Source of the DNA: Thermococcus nautili
Lineage (GTDB): Archaea; Methanobacteriota_B; Thermococci; Thermococcales; Thermococcaceae
Length of the DNA: 64,000 nucleotides
Reading direction: 5' to 3'
NCBI RefSeq assembly: GCF_000585495.1
Contig: NZ_CP007264.1
Coordinates: forward strand, 1,612,001 to 1,676,000
Shown: one piece after another, positions 8,375 to 17,865 of the stretch
Layout of the letters: each line of letters begins with the position of its first letter
Numbering within the stretch: the stretch's first letter is position 1
Notes under the pieces: model-generated
The model's input: only the letters and a program-made list of their open reading frames with translations
Told to the model about the DNA's origin: nothing
The model's database searches: none
Program-made: the position numbers and the translations under genes

Positions 8375-9589
8375 ATGAAGGGGAAGTTTTCCGTTCTGCT
8401 GGCAGTTATGATTCTTCTTTCGACGGTTCCCCTGGGGGCTTCGGCGGGTGAGGATAAATCCATCAACCTCTTCGACGTTAGCATCTTCCTCAGGGTTTCC
8501 CAGATGAACATAAACGGCTCCCTCGTCTGGGCCGGCTCCTTCACGATTGAGGCAAACCTTGTGAACCGGACGTTCGTTGACTACCTCAACTCTCTCGCAA
8601 AGGTTAACGAGACCAACGCCACCAGGGAGTTCGCGAACCTCGTCTACGGCGTCGTTTATGAGAGCTTCAAGGACTTCATTAACGGCCGCCTCTCGGACTC
8701 GAACATGAGTGCCGTCATATACGTTCCCCCCGGCGGGCCCGTCCAGGTTACCAGCAAGTGGAAGGCAGTGATACGCTTTACCCTCACCCCGTTCTTCGTG
8801 AACGAGGACGGCAAGTACCTGACCTGTCCGTACTACGGTTCTATGAGGATGAAGTTTTTGGGCGTTGTTTATCCGTTCAAGTGGCGCAGGTTCACGCTCG
8901 TTCTCCCCAAGGACTACGACATATACACGCTCGTCCCGGCCCCAAAGGAACTCGTTGACAACGTCGCAGTCTGGGAGGACGGTGATTACTTCCCGATGAT
9001 TAAGCTCTACAACCCCGTCTATCGCCTAGTTCAGTTCCTCAACTCGACAAAGAGATACCTCAGCGTTTCCTTCGACCCCACTGAGGGCCTGGTTTACTTC
9101 AACGCGACCTTTGTGGGTGCAAACGCGACGTCCTCTGTTGAGAGCACCCTTCTGACTTCCTTCCGCGAGACAATGCATCCGCTCAGCATCTCCGCGAAGA
9201 AGATACCAAACGGCCTCAAGGTGATAGGCGTCGTTAAGCCCCAGGTTTCCGTCAAAAAGAGCTGGCGCTCTGTTCAGTGGCTCGTCGTCGTGAAACTGCC
9301 CGGACGCTTCGATAACATAACTGTAATCGGCGGGAAGTACCAGCTGGGGCCTGGGGATACACTCATAATGGAGTTCAAGCAGGAGAGAAACACATACCTC
9401 TACGCAATCGCGGGCGCGGGAGTTATACTCATCGCCGGTATTGTCCTTTTCCTGAGGAAACGCTCCCGGGCCTCCGAAGGGCTGGGCGGTGAAAACGAGG
9501 AAAAAGGAGCCGAGTCTGTGGGGGAGGCCCGGGAGGAAGGAGTACTCCTGGAGGAAAGTCCTGGGGAGGGTGATGGAGATGAGCCTTGA
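8375..9589 (+). CDS. Membrane-anchored extracellular protein, unknown function
   Basis: The ATG at 8375 follows AGGTGGTGAC. The 404-residue protein has a signal peptide (about residues 1-25, ending TVPLGASAG), a large extracellular domain with many N-x-S/T sites, and one membrane segment near residues 338-358 (AIAGAGVILIAGIVLFL). An acidic cytoplasmic tail of about 40 residues follows. I do not recognise the extracellular domain. The 3' end overlaps the acyl-CoA synthetase gene by 11 bp, so the two are co-transcribed, although their functions do not obviously connect. Confidence 0.8.
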   Translation: MKGKFSVLLAVMILLSTVPLGASAGEDKSINLFDVSIFLRVSQMNINGSLVWAGSFTIEANLVNRTFVDYLNSLAKVNETNATREFANLVYGVVYESFKDFINGRLSDSNMSAVIYVPPGGPVQVTSKWKAVIRFTLTPFFVNEDGKYLTCPYYGSMRMKFLGVVYPFKWRRFTLVLPKDYDIYTLVPAPKELVDNVAVWEDGDYFPMIKLYNPVYRLVQFLNSTKRYLSVSFDPTEGLVYFNATFVGANATSSVESTLLTSFRETMHPLSISAKKIPNGLKVIGVVKPQVSVKKSWRSVQWLVVVKLPGRFDNITVIGGKYQLGPGDTLIMEFKQERNTYLYAIAGAGVILIAGIVLFLRKRSRASEGLGGENEEKGAESVGEAREEGVLLEESPGEGDGDEP

Positions 9590-10904
9590 CTTCTTTTTCT
9601 ATCCCAAGAGCGTTGCCGTCTTCGGCTCCTTCAAGAAAGGTGCGATAGCCTACGAAATCCTCAGGAACATCGTCGAGGGCGGTTTCGAGGGTAAAATAAT
9701 TCCCGTCAACCCGAAGGGCGGAAGGGTTGAGGTCGCCGGAAGAACCTTCCGAATCCGCGAGAAGCTTGAAGAGCCGGTTGACACCGCCATAATAGCGATT
9801 CCCGCCAAGTTCGTTCCCTCCCTAATCGATGAAATCGGCCCGCTCATTAGGGGCGCCGTCGTTATAAGTGCGGGCTTCTCCGAGGTAGGGAACGAGGAGC
9901 TTGAGCGCGAGATGGTTGAGAAAGCCAAGAAGCACGGCGTTCGCGTTATAGGCCCCAACTGTGCCGGAATCTTCGGCGTTCATGGCAAGTTCTTCGGCTC
10001 CTTCGAGGTTAGAGTTAACCCCGGTGGACTGGCCTTAATCAGCCAGAGCGGGGCCTTTGGCGGTGCGGCGTTGGCGATGGGCAACGACGAGGGGATAGGA
10101 TTCTCGGCCTTCGTTTCCTATGGAAACGCCTCCGACCTGAACGAGAGCGACTTCCTTGAGTACTTCGCGGACGATGAGAACACCAAGGCGATAGCCCTCT
10201 ACATCGAGGGAGTTAAGGAGGGCAGGCGCTTCCTGAAGGCCCTCCGCTACGCGAGCGAGAGGAAGCCGGTTATAATCCTCAAGGCCGGAAAGAGCGAGAG
10301 CGGGGCTAAAGCGGCGGCAAGCCATACTGGCTCGCTGGCTGGAAGCTACGAAATCTACCGCGCGGCCTTTAAGCAGGCCGGGGCGATAGAGGTCGAGGAG
10401 ATGGAGGAACTCTTTGATGCGGCCAAAGCCTTCGAGATGTATCCCAGAGCTGGAAAGAGAATTGCCGTAATCACCAACTCCGGAGGACCGGGCGTTTTGG
10501 CCACCGACAAGCTCGAAAAGCTCGGCCTTGAAATAGCCAAGCTGAGCGATGAGACCGTCAAGGAGCTCCGCTCCTTCCTTCCGCCTCAGTGCTCCACCAG
10601 AAACCCGGTTGACCTTATCGCAGATGCCGACTACGAGCGCTATAAGAGGACGATTGAAGTTGTATGCAAGGACGAGAACGTTGATGCCCTCTTGGTAATC
10701 TGCGTCCCGCCGATTTTCATTCCGAGCGAGGAGATAGCCAAAGCCGTAATCGAGGCGAAGTGCGACAAGCCGGTTGTGGTTAACTTCATGGCCGGCGAGC
10801 TGGTTCGCGGTGGTGTGAAGCTCTTGGAGGAGAACGGAATCAAGAACTTCCCCACACCGGAGCGCGCGGCAAAGGCCTTGAGGTGGTTGGCGCTTCGTGG
10901 ATGA
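9579..10904 (+). CDS. ADP-forming acyl-CoA synthetase, alpha subunit
   Basis: Converts an acyl-CoA, ADP and phosphate to acid, CoA and ATP, the main substrate-level ATP step of peptide and sugar fermentation in Thermococcales. The 441-residue protein has the CoA-binding Rossmann domain (KSVAVFGSFKKG...), the GPNCAGIFG motif near 125-133, and the phosphorylated histidine H249 in ASHTGSLAGS. The beta (ATP-grasp) subunit is not in the window. Thermococcales carry several alpha paralogues with different acid preferences, and sequence alone does not tell which this is. I chose the ATG at 9579, preceded by GGGTGAT. Confidence 0.9.
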   Translation: MSLDFFFYPKSVAVFGSFKKGAIAYEILRNIVEGGFEGKIIPVNPKGGRVEVAGRTFRIREKLEEPVDTAIIAIPAKFVPSLIDEIGPLIRGAVVISAGFSEVGNEELEREMVEKAKKHGVRVIGPNCAGIFGVHGKFFGSFEVRVNPGGLALISQSGAFGGAALAMGNDEGIGFSAFVSYGNASDLNESDFLEYFADDENTKAIALYIEGVKEGRRFLKALRYASERKPVIILKAGKSESGAKAAASHTGSLAGSYEIYRAAFKQAGAIEVEEMEELFDAAKAFEMYPRAGKRIAVITNSGGPGVLATDKLEKLGLEIAKLSDETVKELRSFLPPQCSTRNPVDLIADADYERYKRTIEVVCKDENVDALLVICVPPIFIPSEEIAKAVIEAKCDKPVVVNFMAGELVRGGVKLLEENGIKNFPTPERAAKALRWLALRG

Positions 10905-10905
10905 T

Positions 10906-12696
<1,791 letters not shown>

Positions 12697-12700
<4 letters not shown>

Positions 12701-13533
12701 AACCTCTTCTTTAGCCTCAGCGTGTATTTCGGGTAGATTTCCTTCGTAAAGCGCACGAACTTCGCCTTCCTCGGCGAGAGCTTTATCGTTATCTCGGTTT
12801 CGGGGGGCAGGTAGGTGTAGAACTGACCGTCTATGGCGAGCACTATCTCCCTCTTCAGGGCCATGTTGCGAACGTCTATTCTGCTCTCAGCCGGCACTAC
12901 CATCGGCCTCGAGCTCAGCGCTATCGGCGCGAGGGGAGCTATCACAGTAACGCTGAGCCTCGGGTCAACGAACGGCCCGCCAGCGCTCATCGCGTAGCCG
13001 GTTGAGCCTGTGGGAGTAGAGATTATGAGGCCATCCGCCCGAATCTCGTCGGCGAGTCCACCGTCGATATAGTAACGGAGGTGAATTATCTTGCCCGGGA
13101 TTCCCGTGAGGATTGCAACCTCGTTCAGCGCGTCCGGAACGCTGGCCCTGCCGTCAAGGTAAGTTCTGAGCTTTATGCGCTCGTCTATGTAGTACTCGCC
13201 CTCAATCAGCTTGCTTATCGCGAAGAACGTCTCGTGGGGCTCGACCTCCGTGAGGAAGCCGAGGGTGCCCATGTTGACGCCAAGAATGGGGATGTCCCTC
13301 TTCGTCTTGTGCTCGACTCTGAGAATGGTTCCGTCACCGCCTATGACGATTATGAAGTCCACGTCGAAGTCCTCGAGCGGGAGAACATCAGCCTCCTCAA
13401 ACTCCTTCAGGTGCCTGTATGTGTCCTCGTCAACCACAACATCGTAACCGCTGACCTTAAGAAAATCGTAGACGCGGTAGGCCAGCTTCAGGGCCTCTGG
13501 CCGGTCCCTTCTCGCAACGACGCCGAACCTCAT
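12697..13533 (-). CDS. nadK: NAD kinase
   Basis: Phosphorylates NAD (and possibly NADH) to NADP. The 278-residue protein has the family signatures [11 protein letters not shown] near residue 65 and [11 protein letters not shown] near 92. Later motifs are [16 protein letters not shown] near 175 and a C-terminal VLAIDGQF. The Asp in GGDG is the conserved catalytic position. The ATG at 13533 has GGGGGATTACC upstream. It lies 11 nt after the flippase-like gene and is probably the last gene of a minus-strand operon that starts near 16229. Confidence 0.95.
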
Positions 13534-13544
13534 GGTAATCCCCC

Positions 13545-14570
13545 TTATCTACGGCCCCTACCAATTAAACCTTTTCTCCTCAGCTTTGCCCCGAAGTGTG
13601 TCGTCACGAGGGCCCCGAGGGCCGTTGGAATCCAGTAGGAGATTAGCCTGTCGAGGAGCGTCGCGGTGACGGCTATCTCCTTGTTTATCCCCAGGAGGAC
13701 GTAGATTCCCGAGTTCACGGTCTCGATTATGCCCGCCCCACCGGGGATGACGCTCAGCATGCCGACCACTATCCCGACCATCTGGACGACCATAACGTCC
13801 ACGAGGGAAACGGGGTAGTTGATGGCCCGGAAGGCGTAGTAAGTCCGTAAAACCGTGAAGAGCCACGAGGCGGTTGAGTAAACCAGTGCGAGCAGGAAAA
13901 CGCCCTTGTGTCTAATCAAAAACCTGAAGTCGCTCTGGAACCTCGGCACGTCAACTTCGACCGCTCTCTCAAACCTGTCCCGGTACTTCTCGGCCTTTCC
14001 GGGTGCAAGCCTTTCGAAGAGCCTGAAAAACCAGTAGAGGGCCCCCTTTGTTTTCCTCTCGCTCAGCAGGATTCCGAGGGTGAAGAGGATGAGTCCCGCG
14101 AAGACCAGGTCAAGCAGTACAAGGACTGCCGTGAGCGAAAGCGAACCGAGCCTGTAAACGTAGGCGGTGGAAAAGGCCAGCATAACCACGACCGGAATCA
14201 GGTCGAGGATTCTGTCCATCATAACCGTCGCGAACACTTGGCCGTAGGGCTTCTCCGTTTCCTTCGCCAGGAAGTACATCCTGACGGGCTCTCCACCGCC
14301 CCTCGCTCCAGGGGTGACGTTGTTGACGAATATTCCCGCGAGCAAAGCCAGGAGTATCTTCGTGAAGCTCGCCCGCACTCCAAGGGCGTTGAGGAGAACG
14401 CGCCAGCGCAGGCCCCACGACAGGAGCCCGAGGACGTACATGAGAACCGCGAGCAGGAAGTAGTCGAGCCTTGCTCCCCGTAGAATCTCCACGACGTCCC
14501 TTATCCCGGCCCACCAGAGGAGGAGCGCAATTATCGCTATTCCCACGGCCAGGAGGGAGTACTTCTTCAT
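13545..14570 (-). CDS. UPF0104/flippase-like integral membrane protein
   Basis: About eight membrane segments span 341 residues. It has the signature of the lysylphosphatidylglycerol-synthase transmembrane family, also called UPF0104 or flippase-like: [21 protein letters not shown] near residue 80, and [18 protein letters not shown] in the C-terminal half. Relatives are thought to move or modify lipid-linked molecules; the substrate is not known. The ATG at 14570 has GGTG upstream, in the stop region of the methyltransferase gene (stop at 14573), so the two are tightly coupled. A GTG at 14576 is an alternative. Confidence 0.85.
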   Translation of the reverse strand: MKKYSLLAVGIAIIALLLWWAGIRDVVEILRGARLDYFLLAVLMYVLGLLSWGLRWRVLLNALGVRASFTKILLALLAGIFVNNVTPGARGGGEPVRMYFLAKETEKPYGQVFATVMMDRILDLIPVVVMLAFSTAYVYRLGSLSLTAVLVLLDLVFAGLILFTLGILLSERKTKGALYWFFRLFERLAPGKAEKYRDRFERAVEVDVPRFQSDFRFLIRHKGVFLLALVYSTASWLFTVLRTYYAFRAINYPVSLVDVMVVQMVGIVVGMLSVIPGGAGIIETVNSGIYVLLGINKEIAVTATLLDRLISYWIPTALGALVTTHFGAKLRRKGLIGRGRR

Positions 14571-14572
14571 GC

Positions 14573-15748
14573 TCACACCTTCCTGAGCCTTGCTATGAAG
14601 AAGCCCTGGGTTAAGTGCCTGTTTGGATAGAAGCGCTGAACATTGTCAAGTCCGATTCCTTCGGAGCCTATGAAAACGGCCTGCTCCTCCAGCTTCAGGC
14701 CCTTCTCCAGCATGAACCTGACGTTTGCCTCGTTCTCCTCATAGCTCAGCGTGCAGGTCGAGTAAACCAGAACTCCTCCCGGGCGGAGTGACTTTATCGC
14801 GGCCCAGATGAAGGCCCTCTGGTAGCGGGCCGTAGCCACTATGTCCCTCGGCGTCCTGCTCTCCCAGAGCTTCGGCCTTATTCCCAGGGCGGTGCACGGG
14901 GCGTCGAGGAGTATCTTGTCAGCCTGAAGCCCGAGCTCCGGCAGTTTCCTCGCGTCCATTCTGATGAGCCTGACGTTTTTCACACCGAGCCTTTTCAGTT
15001 CCTCCTCCATCTTCCTAAGCCTGTTCCTCGACTTGTCAATCGCGATGATTTCACCCCTGTTCTGAAGGAGTTGCGCTATGTGGCTCGTCTTTCCGCCGGG
15101 AGCGGCCGCCATGTCGATTATCAGCTCCTCCTCGCTCGGCTCGAGGACGTGGGCGACCACCATCGAGGGCAGGCTCTGGGCGTAGAAGAGGCCTTCCTTA
15201 AAGCTCTCCAGCTCGCTCAAACTGGGAAGTTTGAACTTTGGAGTCGTAACCTCAACGGCCAAACCCCTCGTCGAAACTATCATCTCCTTGGCGCTCATTT
15301 TGGCAATCCCAATCCCGACGAGAAGTCCCCTCGGGTCCCTAATCTCGACCTCGTCGCCGGGCCTTATGCTCTTGTCCGCCTGAAGGACTCCCGGCGCGTA
15401 GAGGTTCGCCCCCTGGTAGACGCTCTCGCTCGCGAACTTGTTGGCCCTGACGACCTTCAGCCCCGGCTCGTAGTCGTCTGGAAAGTTGGGGCCTTCCCTC
15501 TCGAAGTAGATGCCCTCCCTGAGGTAGGGACTCCTCTTCGGCTTCAGTCCCTCCCGCCTGAGGATTCGCATCAGCTTGTCCCTGCTCGTCTTTAGGGTGT
15601 TCACTCGGATATAGTACTTCTCGACCGGTGTTCTGAGCGATGCCATTATCTCCTCTGCCTCTTTCCCGAAGAGCTTACGGTAATACTCTTGAAGCTCCGC
15701 CGGAAAGGCCTCAAAGGTCGAAGATTTCCCATTCCCTTCCAACGTCAA
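14573..15748 (-). CDS. RNA cytosine-C5 methyltransferase with PUA domain (NOP2/Sun family)
   Basis: Transfers methyl from SAM to cytosine C5 in tRNA or rRNA. The 391-residue protein has an N-terminal RNA-binding part and a PUA domain (about residues 85-160, containing KSIRPGDEVEIRDPRGLLVG). The Rossmann domain shows the SAM loop DMAAAPGGKTSH. The two catalytic cysteines are in DAPCTALG and YSTCTLSYEENE. The domain order is that of NSUN6-like tRNA enzymes. No ATG exists near the N-terminus; TTG at 15748, four bases after GAGAGG, is the likely start, giving a 38-bp overlap with the upstream gene. Confidence 0.9.
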   Translation of the reverse strand: MTLEGNGKSSTFEAFPAELQEYYRKLFGKEAEEIMASLRTPVEKYYIRVNTLKTSRDKLMRILRREGLKPKRSPYLREGIYFEREGPNFPDDYEPGLKVVRANKFASESVYQGANLYAPGVLQADKSIRPGDEVEIRDPRGLLVGIGIAKMSAKEMIVSTRGLAVEVTTPKFKLPSLSELESFKEGLFYAQSLPSMVVAHVLEPSEEELIIDMAAAPGGKTSHIAQLLQNRGEIIAIDKSRNRLRKMEEELKRLGVKNVRLIRMDARKLPELGLQADKILLDAPCTALGIRPKLWESRTPRDIVATARYQRAFIWAAIKSLRPGGVLVYSTCTLSYEENEANVRFMLEKGLKLEEQAVFIGSEGIGLDNVQRFYPNRHLTQGFFIARLRKV

Positions 15749-16229
15749 TCAGCCTCTCAAGGCCTTTTTTGAGCGCCTCTAAACTTCCGAAGTTCGCCTC
15801 GAACTGGAAGACCTTCTCCCCGCTCCCCTCAATCCTCTCAAGGACCTCCCTCGGCGAGACCCTTCCGTCGCGCCTCCAGTTGTAAACGTCGCTCAGGAAG
15901 TTCTCACTCCCGTAGATGAAGCTCCTCGGGAAGAGTTCAAGGAACAGGCTCAAAAAGCCCTCGCTTATCCTCTCCTTTGGAACGGCAACGACGAAGTAGT
16001 AGCTCTCGGGCGTCGCACCTACCTCAATCTGGGGCTTTACCTCGAAGGCAGGGTGCGGGTAGTCCATCCTGACCCACTCGCCGTCGAGGAATATGTAGGC
16101 TCCAAAGACCTCCTCTACATCTTCCACCTTGAAGCCCTTCTCCGGAAGCTCGGCTTTGAGTTCATCGTTGAGCGTGAATATGTCGTCCCACAGCCGGTTG
16201 AGAAACTCGTGGATTTCCTTAACGTTCAT
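15711..16229 (-). CDS. Conserved Thermococcales protein (probably DUF3201)
   Basis: A soluble 172-residue alpha/beta protein with no catalytic motif that I can name. It has a hydrophobic pattern ending in a helical C-terminus (LEALKKGLERLIDVGREWEIFDL region). I think it belongs to the archaeal DUF3201 group, but this is from memory. The ATG at 16229 has GGTGAGGGG upstream; a GTG at 16238 is less likely. It overlaps the RNA methyltransferase by 38 bp and heads the operon that runs through to nadK. Confidence 0.65.
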   Translation of the reverse strand: MNVKEIHEFLNRLWDDIFTLNDELKAELPEKGFKVEDVEEVFGAYIFLDGEWVRMDYPHPAFEVKPQIEVGATPESYYFVVAVPKERISEGFLSLFLELFPRSFIYGSENFLSDVYNWRRDGRVSPREVLERIEGSGEKVFQFEANFGSLEALKKGLERLIDVGREWEIFDL

Positions 16230-16272
16230 TCCCCTCACCGTAAAGAGAAAGGAGAAGCGGGCCTTTAAAAGC

Positions 16273-17172
16273 TCATCCCCGCGTGAGCTGGGAGAGCGCC
16301 TCGTTGATGCCCTCCATTATGTTGGTCTTTACAACCTTCTTCTCGGTTTTGAGCGGTATCTGGACCGTGTTGCCGAGGATGGTCGTCGAGAGCGTTATCT
16401 GGACTTCAACGGTGCTCTCCTCGCCGTTCTTCACGTGGAGGGTCCAGACCTTCGGCAGGACGTTCTCATCGAGCTCTATGACGGCTGTGACGGTCGCGTA
16501 TCCCTTTGCGGGAATGACCGTGGACTTCGGCAGGTAGCCGGTTCCAATCTTGATTCCGTTCGCGTAGAGGTCAAACGTCAGGTTTGCCACCGGAATCGGG
16601 AACGAGTTGGGGTTGTAGAACTCCATATCGGCGATGAGTATTCCCCTGTTTCCCTTCTCCCCGCCCCAGCGGACTTTGGTGCTCAGCAGGGCTGGGGTGT
16701 ACGCGAGGCCTCCAAGGATTGGCTTGCTCTCCGCAGTGAAGTTGAGCTTCCCAAGCAGGTCCATGTGGACGTTGCGCTTCACGCTGAACTTCAGGGGAAT
16801 CACCTTCAGGAGCCTGCCGTTGAAGGAAATCTTCGCCGTCCCGTTCTGCCCGTTGTTGAGGTAGTCGAAGAGCGCCCTCACGAGGTTGTGGTTGTCTATG
16901 CCGAGGACGACGAGAGCGTTTTTCTCTGACAGTTTCACCCTGTCGGTCCATGCAACAGTAAGCCCCATGAAGTTCATCGTGACGTTGTTCATTGAAACCG
17001 GGAGGATGATGGGCTTGCTCCATTCGCCCTGGATGACGACCTCGGTGCTTGCCTCGGTCACGTTGCCCCAGCGGGCCGTGAACTTTGGAGGTGAGCTCAG
17101 GAGCGCGTAGGCGATGTAGGCCCCCCACAGGAGCAGTGCCAGGAGCACGATTGCAACGAGCTTCTTTATCAT
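16273..17172 (-). CDS. Membrane-anchored LEA14-like (LEA type 2) protein
   Basis: A signal anchor (residues 1-24) is followed by two extracellular beta-sandwich domains of the LEA type 2 / WHy kind. The second is clearest: ADMEFYNPNSFPIPVANLTFDLYANG then TAVIELDENVLPKVW. Such domains are linked to stress protection in plants and archaea, but the molecular role is unclear. The C-terminus (ILGNTVQIPLKTEKKVV) completes the second sandwich. The ATG at 17172 follows GGTGGTTGGA. The 299-residue protein is transcribed away from carS. Confidence 0.82.
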   Translation of the reverse strand: MIKKLVAIVLLALLLWGAYIAYALLSSPPKFTARWGNVTEASTEVVIQGEWSKPIILPVSMNNVTMNFMGLTVAWTDRVKLSEKNALVVLGIDNHNLVRALFDYLNNGQNGTAKISFNGRLLKVIPLKFSVKRNVHMDLLGKLNFTAESKPILGGLAYTPALLSTKVRWGGEKGNRGILIADMEFYNPNSFPIPVANLTFDLYANGIKIGTGYLPKSTVIPAKGYATVTAVIELDENVLPKVWTLHVKNGEESTVEVQITLSTTILGNTVQIPLKTEKKVVKTNIMEGINEALSQLTRG

Positions 17173-17244
17173 TCCAACCACCTTTTCCCACTCTTATCCC
17201 TCAATCCTTATAAAAGGTTCCCAGCTTATTTCCCTGGTGGTAGA

Positions 17245-17757
17245 ATGGGGCTGGAGTCCATCTTTTGGGCGTTCTGGTACATCCTTCCCGCTTACGTAGC
17301 CAATGCTTCCCCGGTACTCGTTGGAGGGGGGAGGCCGATAGACGGTGGACGGAAATGGAGGGACGGAAAACGGCTTCTCGGCGACGGGAAGACCTGGAGG
17401 GGCTTCATCGGTGGTGTCGCTATAGGGACGCTCGTTGGGGTAATCCAGTACTTTATAACGCCGGACTTCTACGGCTCTCTTGTGACTGCCGTTAAGCTGG
17501 CCTTCCTGCTATCCTTCGGTGCCCTTGTCGGCGACCTCGTTGGTAGCTTCTTCAAGAGGCGCGCGAACCTTCCGCGCGGTGCCCCGGCGATAGGCCTCGA
17601 CCAGCTCGGCTTTCTCATAAGCGCCCTGGCCTTCGCCTACCCAGTCAAGACCCTTTCCAGCGGGCAGATTATATTCCTCCTCGTCGTCTCGCCTTTCGTT
17701 CACTGGGGGGCCAACTACTTCGCCTATAGAATGGGTTGGAAGAGTGTTCCCTGGTGA
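17245..17757 (+). CDS. carS: CDP-archaeol synthase
   Basis: Activates unsaturated archaetidic acid with CTP, a key step of archaeal membrane lipid synthesis. The 170-residue integral membrane protein has about five hydrophobic segments. The family motifs YVANASPVLVGGGRPIDGG and GDGKTWRGFIGG (with the lysine-rich LLGDGKT loop) are in the first 65 residues. RRANLPRGAPAIGLDQLGFL follows, the charged part of the CDP-alcohol active site. GGTGG precedes the ATG at 17245. The length fits the family (DUF46). Confidence 0.94.
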   Translation: MGLESIFWAFWYILPAYVANASPVLVGGGRPIDGGRKWRDGKRLLGDGKTWRGFIGGVAIGTLVGVIQYFITPDFYGSLVTAVKLAFLLSFGALVGDLVGSFFKRRANLPRGAPAIGLDQLGFLISALAFAYPVKTLSSGQIIFLLVVSPFVHWGANYFAYRMGWKSVPW

Positions 17758-17865
17758 TTTACTTTTTGCCGTTTCTTCAATAATCTCTTGTGATGGGATA
17801 CGAGTAATCAAGATTCTGAGAGAAAACTTTTTTAGCAACACTTTTTTCCGATGCTTGGTGGTCAT
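17758..17865 (+). promoter_or_regulatory. Terminator of carS and promoter of the surface-protein gene
   Basis: TTTACTTTTTGCCGTTTCTT just after the carS stop is a T-rich terminator. An AT-rich AACTTTTTTAGC element (17825-17836) lies about 30-40 nt before the ATG at 17866, and GGTGGTCAT is the ribosome binding site. Confidence 0.4.
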